Shown: positions 18,972-27,937 of the stretch, one piece after another
Position numbering within the stretch: position 1 is the stretch's first letter
How the letters are laid out: the number at the start of each line of letters is the position of its first letter
Assembly: GCF_024509525.1 (NCBI RefSeq)
Contig: NZ_JAMWEM010000002.1
Coordinates: forward strand, 62,001 to 126,000
Direction of reading: 5' to 3'
From: Streptococcus suis
Lineage (GTDB): Bacteria > Bacillota > Bacilli > Lactobacillales > Streptococcaceae
DNA: 64,000 bases
Position numbers and translations under genes: made by a program
Notes under the pieces: model-generated
Database searches by the model: none
What the model saw: the letters and a program-made list of their open reading frames with translations, nothing else
What the model was told of the DNA's origin: nothing

Positions 18972-19776
18972 GTTTACCTCCCTTGGTCAGCTGTTCCCAG
19001 ACCTTAACGATGTCACGGTTGGCAGCGACATTATGAACACGGACCATTTTGCAACCTTTTTGAACTGACCAGGCGGACAGGGCTGCCGTTGCTTGATCAC
19101 GGTCTGTCGGTAAACTATTTCCCCCAAGTAGATAATCCACCACGCGCTTCCGGGAAATCCCAAAAAGAATGGGGTAACCAAGACCAGTAATCTGGTCTAA
19201 GCCTTGCAAGAGGTCCAGATTATGTTGGATATTCTTAGCAAAGCCAAAGCCTGGATCCAACCAAATCTTGTCTGCTGAAATACCAGCATCCAAAGCAGCT
19301 TGAGCTCGCTCAGCCAGAAAGTTTTTGACCTCCACAACAACATCCTCATAGCTTTCTTCTTTTTGATTGTGCATGAGAATGATAGGTACCTGATATTCCG
19401 CCGCCAGCGCTAACATCTCTCCATCATAAAGTCCTGCCCAGACATCATTCAAAATATCTGCACCTGCTTCCAAGGCTGCACGTGCTGTGCCTGTTTTATA
19501 GGTATCAATGCTGACCAGACAGTCATAGCTTTCTTTGATAGCGCGGATAATTGGCACCACGCGCGCGATTTCTTCTTCTTCAGACACAAAGCTTGCACCA
19601 GGACGCGTGGATTCGCCGCCGACATCAATGACGGTCGCCCCATCTGCCAACAATTTTTCGACCTGAACCAGGGCCGCTTCTACTTCATTATAGTTACCGC
19701 CGTCAGAAAAAGAATCTGGTGTCACATTGAGAATTCCCATGATGGTGACCTGATTCGCTAACTGTTCGATTGACAT
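18964..19776 (-). CDS. folP: Dihydropteroate synthase
   Basis: FolP joins hydroxymethyldihydropterin pyrophosphate with p-aminobenzoate and is the sulfonamide target. The 270 residues include the first loop ILNVTPDSFSDGG, the second loop GGESTRPGA, IDTYK, ND(V/I)W, and the SRKR motif near residue 209. These loops are where resistance changes occur in streptococci. No duplication of residues near SRKR is obvious, but resistance cannot be judged from sequence alone. It lies 8 bases after folE. Confidence 0.96.
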   Translation of the reverse strand: MSIEQLANQVTIMGILNVTPDSFSDGGNYNEVEAALVQVEKLLADGATVIDVGGESTRPGASFVSEEEEIARVVPIIRAIKESYDCLVSIDTYKTGTARAALEAGADILNDVWAGLYDGEMLALAAEYQVPIILMHNQKEESYEDVVVEVKNFLAERAQAALDAGISADKIWLDPGFGFAKNIQHNLDLLQGLDQITGLGYPILFGISRKRVVDYLLGGNSLPTDRDQATAALSAWSVQKGCKMVRVHNVAANRDIVKVWEQLTKGGKHG

Positions 19777-19784
19777 AGAACCTC

Positions 19785-20348
19785 CTATTTATTGTGGATC
19801 ATGGACAAGAGTTCTCGACGCAAAATAGCATCTTCCTTGTATTTGCCAAGAGCAACTGTCGTTACTGTCTTGCTACCCGGCTTACGAATCCCACGCATAC
19901 TCATACACATATGCTCTGCTTCTACCATAACAAAAACACCTTCTGGCTCTAAAGCATCTTGAAGGGCGTGAGCAACTTGATGGGTCAAGCGTTCCTGTAA
20001 CTGGGGACGGCGACTGGCAACCTCTACTGCACGCGCTAGCTTGCTTAGACCTGTCACCCGCCCCTTGCTAGGAATGTAGGCTACATGGGCAATACCATAA
20101 AATGGCACCAGATGATGTTCACACATGGAGTGGAAAGGGATATCCTTGACCAAAACGACCTCTTCATGACCTTCTGAAAAGACGGCCGTAAACTGGTCCT
20201 TTGGATCTTCTTTCAAACCATTAAACATTTCCAGATACATTTTAGCCACACGTTTTGGTGTATCTAGCAAGCCCTCACGGTTTGGGTCCTCACCTAATAA
20301 TTCTAGTAACTGATAAATGGTTTGTTCAATTTGTTCTTGTTTTGACAT
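19785..20348 (-). CDS. folE: GTP cyclohydrolase I
   Basis: FolE converts GTP to dihydroneopterin triphosphate, the first step of folate synthesis. The 187-residue protein has [17 protein letters not shown] (zinc ligands Cys and His), the later [11 protein letters not shown] (second Cys), and the typical [18 protein letters not shown]. It is the first gene of the operon folE-folP-folB-folK; its promoter is at 20379-20407. Confidence 0.96.
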   Translation of the reverse strand: MSKQEQIEQTIYQLLELLGEDPNREGLLDTPKRVAKMYLEMFNGLKEDPKDQFTAVFSEGHEEVVLVKDIPFHSMCEHHLVPFYGIAHVAYIPSKGRVTGLSKLARAVEVASRRPQLQERLTHQVAHALQDALEPEGVFVMVEAEHMCMSMRGIRKPGSKTVTTVALGKYKEDAILRRELLSMIHNK

Positions 20349-20378
20349 ACTATTTCCTATTCATAGTTTATTTCTCCT

Positions 20379-20407
20379 ATTATACCATAAAAATCCATAC
20401 TAGAAAA
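20379..20407 (-). promoter_or_regulatory. Extended -10 promoter of the fol operon
   Basis: TATAAT (20379-20384) preceded by TGG gives an extended -10; the -35 (TTTTCT, 17 bases upstream) is poor, which extended -10 promoters tolerate. No THF riboswitch is evident in the short leader. Confidence 0.65.
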
Positions 20408-20457
20408 GTCTACACTCTTCCCCTATAGAACCATATCCGAGCAGGCTAAATTTATGG

Positions 20458-20463
20458 TATAAT
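20458..20463 (+). promoter_or_regulatory. Extended -10 promoter of the Nudix gene
   Basis: TATAAT preceded by TGG in the plus direction, 31 bases before the ATG at 20495; it lies back-to-back with the fol promoter and has no convincing -35. Confidence 0.6.
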
Positions 20464-20494
20464 AAGAAAATCACATTTAGAAGGATAAGATATA

Positions 20495-20968
20495 ATGAAG
20501 AAATCCGTGCAATTGGCTACTATTTGCTATATCGATAACGGTAAAGAATTTCTCCTCCTCCATCGCAATAAAAAGGAAAACGATGTCCATCAAGGAAAAT
20601 GGATTGGTGTAGGGGGCAAATTGGAACCTGGAGAAACACCCCAGGCATGTGCAATTAGAGAAGTATGGGAAGAAACAGGACTAACTGTTACGCAACATGC
20701 TCTAAGAGGGATTATCACTTTTCCAGATTTTACTCCTAACACAGACTGGTACACATATGTATTTAAGATTACAGGATTTGAAGGGACAGTCATAGAGTGC
20801 AACGAAGGGGATTTGGAATGGGTTCCCTATGATCAAGTCTTAACCAAGCCAACCTGGGAAGGAGACCGTCAGTTTCAAAAATGGCTCCTAGAAGACAAGC
20901 CCTTCTTTTCAGCTTCTTTTCGTTATGATGGAAATACACTTTTGGAGTATTCTGTTGATTTTTATTGA
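20495..20968 (+). CDS. mutX: MutX-like Nudix hydrolase (8-oxo-dGTP diphosphatase)
   Basis: A 157-residue Nudix protein of the type that cleans oxidised nucleoside triphosphates from the pool. The Nudix box GX5EX7REUXEEXGU is perfect at residues 40-63 (GKLEPGE, REVWEETGL). The length and the ending match pneumococcal MutX, so 8-oxo-dGTP is the likely substrate, though Nudix specificity is hard to read from sequence. AGAAGGATAAG precedes the ATG. Transcribed alone, with a terminator at 21042. Confidence 0.85.
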   Translation: MKKSVQLATICYIDNGKEFLLLHRNKKENDVHQGKWIGVGGKLEPGETPQACAIREVWEETGLTVTQHALRGIITFPDFTPNTDWYTYVFKITGFEGTVIECNEGDLEWVPYDQVLTKPTWEGDRQFQKWLLEDKPFFSASFRYDGNTLLEYSVDFY

Positions 20969-21041
20969 CCAGAAATTACTGGTTCGATTCAAGAATAGTT
21001 TCCATCTCGAAAACTACAACGTCAACATACAAACATTCAAA

Positions 21042-21081
21042 AAGATTAGCCCACTCACTGAAGTAGGCTAATCTTTTTTTT
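21042..21081 (+). terminator. Intrinsic terminator of the Nudix gene
   Basis: Arms AAGATTAGCC and GGCTAATCTT are perfect inverted repeats, then T-run. Confidence 0.85.
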
Positions 21082-21205
21082 ACAAGTAAGGCGCTTTGTG
21101 GTAAGAGATAGTTTTTGCTAATACAGGCGACGGACTGTATTTTGAAAAATCTAACGATACATAGCTTAAATAGAAGTACTGCATTGCGAATACAGGTGCT
21201 TAATC

Positions 21206-21883
21206 TTATAGTGCTTTCTTTTTCGGAACCTGTTTAGTGATAATAACATCTAGCGGACCAGTCTCCAGCAACGTATCCATGAGGCGCTTATCTGATACCT
21301 TGCTATCCATGTCCACCTGGTATTCAAGAACTAGCACTTCTTTTTTCTTCTTGTATTTTAGACTAATCATTTCGGCTGAACGACAAGATTTTCCGAAATT
21401 CTTTTCAAAAATATGGTCATAATTAAAGTCTTTAGCTACAGTCAAAATCAGATGACGACGGTGTCTGTCTGCTTGTGCAAAGCTTGTATTTTCAAATACA
21501 ATCATAGCGATAGAATACAAAATTGTCACTAAAATTGCCATACCAATGTATCCCATACCTGTCGCAAGCCCAATAGCCATTGCCATAAACACCGCTAACA
21601 ATTCTCTGGCTGAACCAGCAGCAGACCGGAAACGGATAAAACCAAAAGTTCCTGCCACTGCAACTCCTGTTCCTAGATTACCATTTACAAGAAAGATAAT
21701 GACCGTAATAACAGTTGGTAAAAAACTAACTAGGATGACAAACTCCTTAGAATACTGGTTCTTGTATTTGTACACAGTAGCCAAAAGGAGACCTAATAAA
21801 ATAGCTGTTCCAAGAGTAAAAGAAACTTGGAGTAGCGTTAAATTATTAGTTGTAGAGGTTAAGATGCTATTAAACAGCTGCAT
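21206..21883 (-). CDS. DUF4956 family membrane protein
   Basis: A 225-residue protein with four hydrophobic segments in the first ~140 residues (IRFRSAAGSARELLAVFMA between them is the family hallmark), and a soluble C-terminal ~85 residues. DUF4956 genes are known to sit beside VTC-domain genes in many bacteria, and here they overlap by 14 bases. The function is not established. The pair suggests a membrane-linked polyphosphate-related activity, but that is inference. Confidence 0.85.
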   Translation of the reverse strand: MQLFNSILTSTTNNLTLLQVSFTLGTAILLGLLLATVYKYKNQYSKEFVILVSFLPTVITVIIFLVNGNLGTGVAVAGTFGFIRFRSAAGSARELLAVFMAMAIGLATGMGYIGMAILVTILYSIAMIVFENTSFAQADRHRRHLILTVAKDFNYDHIFEKNFGKSCRSAEMISLKYKKKKEVLVLEYQVDMDSKVSDKRLMDTLLETGPLDVIITKQVPKKKAL

Positions 21884-22613
21884 GTTTTACCACCTCCGCC
21901 TGTTCCATATTGTGAGCAAGCTTGTAAGCATTGCCGTATTTTGAAAAGGATTGTTTCTCAATTTGGTATTTGGCCAAGATATCAGACAACCATGTTGGCA
22001 ATTCGTCTGGTACCTTGATTTCCATGATGACCTTGTTTGGATCCAAGAGTGGCTTGCCAAATTTCCCTTTGTTTGCTGCGACATCATAGTCACGGTAGAG
22101 GAGGTTTTGATCGATAGTCAAGCGGATTTTCTTGTCATCAATTCCCTTGAAGGACACCCGATCGTAGTAGATATACATTTTTGGTTGAATTTTCCCGTAA
22201 CGCTGACGGAGCATGGCAAATTCAGAAGTGACTTTTTCATCTTTAATGGTCACATCGGCAATGCCTTTTTCAATGTAGTTGGTCACAGAAACTGGATTTG
22301 ATGTCAAACGATACTTGTAGCCAACCTTGTTTTCTTTTTTCTTGATTTCAAGAAAGGCTTGGCTGCTGCCAGTCGGTTGGGCATCATAGACACGCATACG
22401 GACTTTTTCACGGCCGTTTTTCTTGGCAATGGAGTCCTGAATCATATCAAAATCAGCATTGTCAAAGTAAATATTGGTAATAGTTGATTTGGCAAACTCA
22501 TCTGCTTCCATGTGAGCTTTCAAATCTTGTTCCAAGAGAGCAAAGGTTTCTTTGTCTAGGATGTATTTTGTTTCTTTACGCTTAAACTGTTTTTGTACGA
22601 TTCTTGTTTTCAT
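21870..22613 (-). CDS. VTC domain protein (polyphosphate polymerase-like)
   Basis: The 247-residue protein is the VTC-type catalytic domain of the CYTH/triphosphate tunnel metalloenzyme fold, known in yeast Vtc4 to make polyphosphate from ATP. Visible elements include RKETKYILD near the start, the tunnel strands TITNIYFDN, KVRMRVYD, FLEIKKKENKVGYKYR, and VMEIKVPDELP, with the alternating basic and acidic residues expected of the tunnel. It overlaps the DUF4956 gene, forming a two-gene unit. Polymerase activity in streptococci is unproven. Confidence 0.88.
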   Translation of the reverse strand: MKTRIVQKQFKRKETKYILDKETFALLEQDLKAHMEADEFAKSTITNIYFDNADFDMIQDSIAKKNGREKVRMRVYDAQPTGSSQAFLEIKKKENKVGYKYRLTSNPVSVTNYIEKGIADVTIKDEKVTSEFAMLRQRYGKIQPKMYIYYDRVSFKGIDDKKIRLTIDQNLLYRDYDVAANKGKFGKPLLDPNKVIMEIKVPDELPTWLSDILAKYQIEKQSFSKYGNAYKLAHNMEQAEVVKHAAV

Positions 22614-22721
22614 GTGATTTACCTTCTTTATCTGTTACTTCCAAGACACCTCTGTCTCGTTTACAGGCATTAGTTTATCGTCCGAAGGTTAAAAGAACCT
22701 GAAAAAAAGATTAAAGAAAAC

Positions 22722-22750
22722 TTAACGCAACAGCTCTGCTATGTTACAAT
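22722..22750 (+). promoter_or_regulatory. Promoter of the exonuclease/phosphatase-family gene
   Basis: TTAACG (22722-22727), 17-base spacer, TACAAT (22745-22750), then AAAGGAG before the ATG at 22768. Confidence 0.6.
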
Positions 22751-22767
22751 AAAATAAAGGAGAAATC

Positions 22768-23817
22768 ATGCTAAAAAAGATTATCAAATGGTGCCTGGGC
22801 ATCCTTACTCTCATTCTGCTGACCGTCGGCTCCTATGTGGCCTATCTCTTTCTTGACTACCACAGGCTTGAAGACAATCTTGCTCTAGAGGTGACCAATC
22901 AGACCAGGCAGGACAAGTTTGCGGTCGGGCAAACGTATTCTATGATGACCTTTAATATCGGCTACGGCTCTTATCCGAGCGACTACTCCTTCTTTATGGA
23001 CGGGGGCAGCGAGGTACGGGCACGGAGCCAGCAGACTGTCAAGGAGGCTCTGGCTATTGATAAGGACTTGATCGCTGCTGTCAATCCCGACCTCATTCTC
23101 TTTCAGGAAGTGGATGTGGACGGCGACCGTTCCCAGCATATCAATCAGGTGGAGTATTTCACGCAAGAGTTGGACAAGTATTCCTGGTCCTTCGCTCAAA
23201 ACTACGACTCTTCCTACCTCTTCTACCCTGTCACCGACCCGATTGGCCAAGCGACTTCTGGACTGCTGACCCTCTCTAAGATAGATTTCCAAGAGGCTAC
23301 CCGCTACCAACTGCCCATTGACACGGACATCAATAAGTTCTTTGACCTTGACCGTGCTTACTCGGTCAATCGTTTTGGGACCAATAGCGGAGCAGACTTG
23401 GTGGTCATCAATGTCCACCTTTCTGCCTATACTAAAAATGCGAATATCCAAAAAGAACAGCTGGAAAAAATTAGTCAGACCATGGAAAGCGAGTATGCCA
23501 AGGGCAACTATGTCATCGTTGGCGGAGATTTCAACCACGCACTTGATGACAAGGCCCGCAACGACCTGACCTGGATGAAGACCTTCCCCGTTGACCAGCT
23601 ACCAGCAGGCTTCTCTGTTCTCGCTTCTAGCAATGCACCAACCGTCCGCAATATTGACCAAGCCTACAATCCTGACACTACCTTAACAGGTACCATTGAC
23701 GGCTTTATCGTATCCGATAATGTGCAAGCCCAGTCTAGCCAAACCATTTCCAACGACTTCGCTTCCAGCGACCACAACCCCGTTGTCATGCAGTTCAGCC
23801 TGACACCCGCCCAGTAG
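22768..23817 (+). CDS. Endonuclease/exonuclease/phosphatase family protein, membrane-anchored
   Basis: A 349-residue protein with an N-terminal transmembrane anchor at about residues 6-30, then an extracellular EEP-fold domain. Motifs of the fold are visible: MTFNIGYGSYPSDY, ILFQEVDVDGDR, VNRFGT, VVINVHLSAY, GGDFNHAL and SSDHNPVVM. The family includes phosphodiesterases acting on nucleic acids, phosphoinositides or sphingomyelin, and no substrate can be named. It is divergent from the VTC/DUF4956 pair. The next gene begins just 13 bases after its stop. Confidence 0.85.
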   Translation: MLKKIIKWCLGILTLILLTVGSYVAYLFLDYHRLEDNLALEVTNQTRQDKFAVGQTYSMMTFNIGYGSYPSDYSFFMDGGSEVRARSQQTVKEALAIDKDLIAAVNPDLILFQEVDVDGDRSQHINQVEYFTQELDKYSWSFAQNYDSSYLFYPVTDPIGQATSGLLTLSKIDFQEATRYQLPIDTDINKFFDLDRAYSVNRFGTNSGADLVVINVHLSAYTKNANIQKEQLEKISQTMESEYAKGNYVIVGGDFNHALDDKARNDLTWMKTFPVDQLPAGFSVLASSNAPTVRNIDQAYNPDTTLTGTIDGFIVSDNVQAQSSQTISNDFASSDHNPVVMQFSLTPAQ

Positions 23818-23830
23818 AATGGAGAAAAAC

Positions 23831-24133
23831 ATGTACGAATTTGTCTTAGAATACGGCTCATTCCCTGTAAAAGTCATTGACGATTTTGTCAACAATCGAT
23901 CAGAAATCCCTGATTTTCTCAAAGAAGACGAAGAAATGATTGCCCGCTTGAATGAGATTAACGAACTCTTCCACCAACTTTTCTTAACCATCGAGTGCAA
24001 GTTTGACTACATCGGCAAGCAATTTCCTGACAAGATTAAACAACTACGAACACTCTATCATCCGCTAGCAGATGACTTGCTAGCCAAGTATGGTGATGCG
24101 GTCGAATTGAAGATTGAACCCTTTATTTTGTAA
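23831..24133 (+). CDS. Hypothetical protein, about 100 residues
   Basis: I do not recognise this family. ATG 23831 follows TGGAGAAAAAC and gives a 100-residue soluble, acidic protein, mostly helical by composition, without a signal peptide or obvious motif; four extra residues are possible from 23819. It follows the EEP-family gene closely and may be co-transcribed with it. A bidirectional terminator ends it. Confidence 0.7.
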   Translation: MYEFVLEYGSFPVKVIDDFVNNRSEIPDFLKEDEEMIARLNEINELFHQLFLTIECKFDYIGKQFPDKIKQLRTLYHPLADDLLAKYGDAVELKIEPFIL

Positions 24134-24136
24134 GAC

Positions 24137-24164
24137 AAAAGAGATGACCGCAATCATCTCTTTT
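24137..24164. terminator. Bidirectional terminator between converging genes
   Basis: Perfect 11-base arms AAAAGAGATGA and TCATCTCTTTT with a six-base loop; it overlaps the stop codon of the minus-strand gene at 24154. Confidence 0.8.
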
Positions 24165-24420
24165 CTTCTACCCTGTATTCCAAACCATACTGGTCACGCG
24201 ACAGGTAGCCGTAGTCTACCAAGTAGCGTCTCAATATTGCATAATCATCATAGACTTCAGCTAGGAAGGCATTGACTTCTTTTTCTGTGAAGGTCGAACC
24301 TTTCTTAGCCAACTCCTCCTGCAAGTAGGCAAATAAAACCTGCTTACTTTTCAACTTCTTAGGAATAACAAGCAACTTCCCATCTCGGAAAAATTTTTCG
24401 TGAATATCTTGAGCCTTCAT
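24154..24420 (-). CDS. DUF2087 domain protein
   Basis: An 88-residue protein whose pattern (F-x-DGKLLVIPKKLKSKQVLF, TEKEVNAFL, then DDYAILRRYLVDYGYL) matches DUF2087, a small domain found alone or fused to MarR/ArsR-like regulators; the function is unknown. The ATG at 24420 follows GGAGGGAGAT; a frame from 24432 would need a TTG start. It is transcribed towards the pheT terminator's opposite side, as a separate unit. Confidence 0.8.
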   Translation of the reverse strand: MKAQDIHEKFFRDGKLLVIPKKLKSKQVLFAYLQEELAKKGSTFTEKEVNAFLAEVYDDYAILRRYLVDYGYLSRDQYGLEYRVEEKR

Positions 24421-24430
24421 ATCTCCCTCC

Positions 24431-24458
24431 AAAAAATCCTAGCCCACAGACTAGGATT
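24431..24458 (-). terminator. Intrinsic terminator of the pheST operon
   Basis: Arms AATCCTAG and CTAGGATT on the minus strand, followed by TTTTTTGG, right after the pheT stop. Confidence 0.85.
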
Positions 24459-24474
24459 TGACTAGATTTACATG

Positions 24475-26874
24475 TTAACGAATTTCAGCTCCAAGTGTTT
24501 CGAGCGACTTACTGATTTTCTCCATATACTTAGCCACTTCCTCATCCGTCAGGCTATCCGCAGGATTTTGGAAGGTCAGGTTATAAGCCATAGACTTCTT
24601 ACCAGCCTCAATATTGCTACCCGCATAGACATCAAAGAGGGTCACCTTGGTCAAGCGTTTCACGCCCGCAGCCGCAATGGCATCCAAGACATCCTGATGT
24701 TTGACATCACTGCTCAAGAGCAGGGCAATATCACGGCTAACCGCTGGGAATTTAGAGATTTCGGTAAATGGCTGAGCAGGCTGGAGAGCTTCCTCAATCG
24801 CATCCAGATTGATTTCAGCCACGTAAGTTTCAGGAATACCGTAGGCCTTAGCCGTTTGAGGGTGTACCTGACCGACAAAGCCGATCACAGCCCCATTCAA
24901 ATGGATTTCAGCTGTACGACCTGGGTGCAAGGCAGCAATCTCACTGGTCGCTACAAAGTCAACAGCCAACTTGTAATGATCAAAGATTGCTTCCAAAATC
25001 CCTTTGGCATGGAAGAAATCAACTGGTACAGCAGGTGTCTGGAAGTCTTTCTCAGCCGCCAAACCAGTCAAGACAAGGGCGAACTTGTTGATTTCTTGTG
25101 GCAGGTCTTCTTTTGGATTTCCAGACTGTTCAAAGATTTTTCCGATTTCGTAGAGGGCCAAGTTCTTATTCTTACGAGCCACGTTGTAGGCCACTGTTTC
25201 CAACATACCAGACACCATGTTCTGACGAAGGGCTGAGCGGTCAACGGTCATTGGCCACATGAGTTCAGTGACTGTGGTTGGACGAGCCGCAAATTCCACA
25301 GCCTTGTCAGGCGTTGTCAGAGCGTAAGAAATAATTTCTGTCAGACCTGCACCTTCTGCCAGGCTACGAACTTGGCGACGGATATTCTGAGTCAGGGTTA
25401 GCTCACCTGCTGTTCCGTCCTCTTTCGGAAGAGTGGTCGGCAGATTATTATAGCCATAGATACGAGCGATTTCCTCTACCAAGTCTGCTGGAATGCGAAT
25501 GTCCCAACGACGACGCGGTACTGCGACTGTAAACTGACTTGCATCGCCAGTTGTTTCCATACCTAAACGACGGAAAATGTCTGCGATTTGAGCATAGTCA
25601 AGATTAGTCCCGAGCGAGCGGTTAACGTAATCAATAGTCGCTGTGACTGGGACATCCGATGTATCCACGCTACCCGCAGAAACGATGCCAGACAAGACCT
25701 GACCGCCAGCCAGTTCCGCAATCATAGCAGCCGCTGTATTCATAGTCTCCGTCAAAGTTGCCACGTTGATACCTTTTTCAAAGCGAGAAGAGGACTCAGA
25801 GCGAAGGTTGAGGCGACCTGAGGTCTTGCGGATAGACTTGCCGTCAAAGAGGGCTGCTTCCAGCACAACCGTCTTAGAGTTATTGTCAATCTCTGTGTTG
25901 GCACCACCCATGACACCACCAAGGGCAACTGCCTTGTCCCCAACGGAAATGACGATGTCATCGGTAATCAAGTCACGTTCTTCGCCGTCAAGAGTTACCA
26001 AGTTCTCACCCTCTTTTGCCTGACGAGCCACGATTTTCTTGCCATCAAACTTATCAAAGTCAAAGGCGTGCATTGGCTGACCGAAGTAAAGCAAGATGTA
26101 GTTGGTGATGTCCACCACATTGTTAAGTGGGCGAATACCTGCATTCATGAGCAGGTTTTGCAACCACTGTGGACTTGGTGCGATAGTCACATTTTCGATG
26201 ACACGGGCCGTGTATGCAGTCACCTTGTCTGACTCAATGGCCACTTCAATCACATCGCTGGCTTTCTTGTCGCTTTCCTCCAAGACCACTGACTTGAAGT
26301 TGACCTTGCTGTCGTAAATGGCTGCGACTTCGTGTGCCACACCACGCATGGAAAGGGCGTCAGCACGGTTTGGTGTGATGGACAGCTCGATAATCTCGTC
26401 GTCCAGGTCAAGATATGAAAAGACTGGCTCACCCACGACCGCATCTTCCGGCAAATGGTAGATTCCATCCGCATAGACTTTTGGTACCACAGAGTCCGAC
26501 ACGCCGATTTCGCTCAATGAGCAGAGCATACCCAAGGACTCAACCCCGCGAATTTTACCTTTCTTGATCTTGTAGTTGCCAGCGATACGAGCTCCTGGCA
26601 GAGCGACGATCACCTTGATACCAGCTTTCACATTTGGAGCACCGCAAACGATTTGCGTGATTTCCTCGCCCACATTGACCTGACAGATATTGAGGTGGGT
26701 ATCTGGAATGGGCTCAGCAGACACAACCTGTCCGACAACCAACTTAGAAAGGCCCGCACTCTTTTGCTCGACCCCTTCTACTTCAATTCCTGTTGTTGAC
26801 ATTTTTTCAGACAAGTCATGGCTTGTCGCATCAAAGTCAACCAGTTCTTTTAACCATTTATAACTTACTAACAT
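24475..26874 (-). CDS. pheT: Phenylalanyl-tRNA synthetase beta subunit
   Basis: PheT forms the alpha2-beta2 enzyme that charges tRNA-Phe. The 799-residue protein is the usual length and shows the N-terminal tRNA-binding EMAP-like domain ([21 protein letters not shown]), B3/B4 and B5 domains (editing region), and the C-terminal FDX-ACB domain ([20 protein letters not shown]). The start follows GGATAAT and lies 1 base after the GNAT gene's stop. It ends in the FDX-ACB domain without truncation. Confidence 0.97.
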   Translation of the reverse strand: MLVSYKWLKELVDFDATSHDLSEKMSTTGIEVEGVEQKSAGLSKLVVGQVVSAEPIPDTHLNICQVNVGEEITQIVCGAPNVKAGIKVIVALPGARIAGNYKIKKGKIRGVESLGMLCSLSEIGVSDSVVPKVYADGIYHLPEDAVVGEPVFSYLDLDDEIIELSITPNRADALSMRGVAHEVAAIYDSKVNFKSVVLEESDKKASDVIEVAIESDKVTAYTARVIENVTIAPSPQWLQNLLMNAGIRPLNNVVDITNYILLYFGQPMHAFDFDKFDGKKIVARQAKEGENLVTLDGEERDLITDDIVISVGDKAVALGGVMGGANTEIDNNSKTVVLEAALFDGKSIRKTSGRLNLRSESSSRFEKGINVATLTETMNTAAAMIAELAGGQVLSGIVSAGSVDTSDVPVTATIDYVNRSLGTNLDYAQIADIFRRLGMETTGDASQFTVAVPRRRWDIRIPADLVEEIARIYGYNNLPTTLPKEDGTAGELTLTQNIRRQVRSLAEGAGLTEIISYALTTPDKAVEFAARPTTVTELMWPMTVDRSALRQNMVSGMLETVAYNVARKNKNLALYEIGKIFEQSGNPKEDLPQEINKFALVLTGLAAEKDFQTPAVPVDFFHAKGILEAIFDHYKLAVDFVATSEIAALHPGRTAEIHLNGAVIGFVGQVHPQTAKAYGIPETYVAEINLDAIEEALQPAQPFTEISKFPAVSRDIALLLSSDVKHQDVLDAIAAAGVKRLTKVTLFDVYAGSNIEAGKKSMAYNLTFQNPADSLTDEEVAKYMEKISKSLETLGAEIR

Positions 26875-26875
26875 A

Positions 26876-27397
26876 TTATCCTTTCTGGTGCAAAGGCCGT
26901 TTCAGTAGCCAATCCACATCAATCTTATCACCGACCGCAAATTCATGCTGGCCAAATTTTTCAAAACCGTATTTTGCATAGAGTTGTTGGGCCTTGAGAT
27001 TATGTTCCCAGACTCCCAGCCAGACCCAGTCACAAGTTGACTGCTCTGCTTTTTCCAATGCAAATTCAAACAAGACCTTCCCAAGACCACGACCCTGATA
27101 GGCCTGCAAGAGATAGATACGCTGGATTTCAAAGGCATTGTCCAACTCCTGCTCCGTCTGGGCAGAACCTTGGTTGAGCTTAAGATAACCAGCTATCTGA
27201 TTATCTACTCTTAGAAAATAGTGCTGGCAATTGGGGTCCGACAACTCACGGGTCAAGATCTCCAAGGAATAAGACTCCTCAAAGAATGCCTCCAATTCCT
27301 TCGGATCATTATCGTGAGCGAAGGTCTCTGCAAAGGTCTGCTTGGCCAACTCCTGCAAAACGGAAACCTCTTCTAATTGTATAGGGTCAATCTTCAT
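26876..27397 (-). CDS. GNAT family N-acetyltransferase
   Basis: A 173-residue acetyltransferase that would use acetyl-CoA. The signature is the acetyl-CoA loop [14 protein letters not shown] near the middle, preceded by [10 protein letters not shown] and followed by [26 protein letters not shown], typical of the RimI/small-molecule acetyltransferase type. I start at ATG 27397 ([11 protein letters not shown]), since the frame open to 27460 reads out of the upstream tandem repeat. It lies between pheS and pheT, one base before pheT, so it is co-transcribed; substrate unknown. Confidence 0.8.
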   Translation of the reverse strand: MKIDPIQLEEVSVLQELAKQTFAETFAHDNDPKELEAFFEESYSLEILTRELSDPNCQHYFLRVDNQIAGYLKLNQGSAQTEQELDNAFEIQRIYLLQAYQGRGLGKVLFEFALEKAEQSTCDWVWLGVWEHNLKAQQLYAKYGFEKFGQHEFAVGDKIDVDWLLKRPLHQKG

Positions 27398-27450
27398 CTC
27401 ATTGCCTCTCATTTCTAACTGGGTTAAGTAAGCTGCTAGAGCAGCTACCG

Positions 27451-27895
27451 CTTCTCTCAATCAACAATCTACTAACTTTATCGGATTACGACGGATTTCA
27501 AGCAAAACGATATTTTTATCTAGAAATCCTAGTAAGGTAGCTAGGAAAGTCGCAGAGCAGCGATTCCCACACCTTAAATAGTGCGAGATTACGACGTTCT
27601 AAGGTTGAAAACGATACTTTTTCAACTCTAAACCTAGTGAGATGAGTAGGTAGACCGCTGTAGCGGCATCTGCTTCTCTCAAACAACAATCTAATAACTT
27701 TATGGGATTACGACGGTATTTCAAGCAAAACGATATTTTTTGCTTGAAAGCCTAGTAAGGTAGCTAGGAAAGTCGCAGAGCAGCGATTCCCACACCTTAA
27801 ATAGTGCGAGATTACGACGTTCTAAGGTTGAAAACGACATTTTTTCAACCTTAGAACTAGTGAGGGGAGTAGGTAGACCGCTAGAGCGGCTACCG
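27451..27895. repeat. Two tandem ~222-bp repeats between pheS and the GNAT gene
   Basis: Copies at about 27451-27672 and 27673-27895 share long identical blocks, including TAGTAAGGTAGCTAGGAAAG and the stretch after it to GTTGAAAACGA (roughly 85 bases identical). Each copy has small hairpins, for example TTTCAAGCA/TGCTTGAAA and CTAAGGTTGAAA/TTTCAACCTTAG, stronger in the second. A further partial copy of the repeat end (GCTAGAGCAGCTACCG) precedes the first. No coding sequence is seen in this 540-base gap. Confidence 0.7.
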
Positions 27896-27937
27896 TCCTA
27901 TTTCTAGATACTTTCAGTATCAGAAACAGGTCTCACA

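Noticed and set aside
22885..23538. Minus-strand 217-codon frame opposite the EEP-family gene
   Set aside because: Complement of clear EEP motifs; no start or RBS.
24472..25236. Plus-strand 254-codon frame opposite pheT
   Set aside because: pheT is an unmistakable full-length gene on the other strand; the frame lacks a start signal.
27451..27895. CRISPR array
   Set aside because: Only two long copies (~222 bp) with no short-repeat/spacer alternation.
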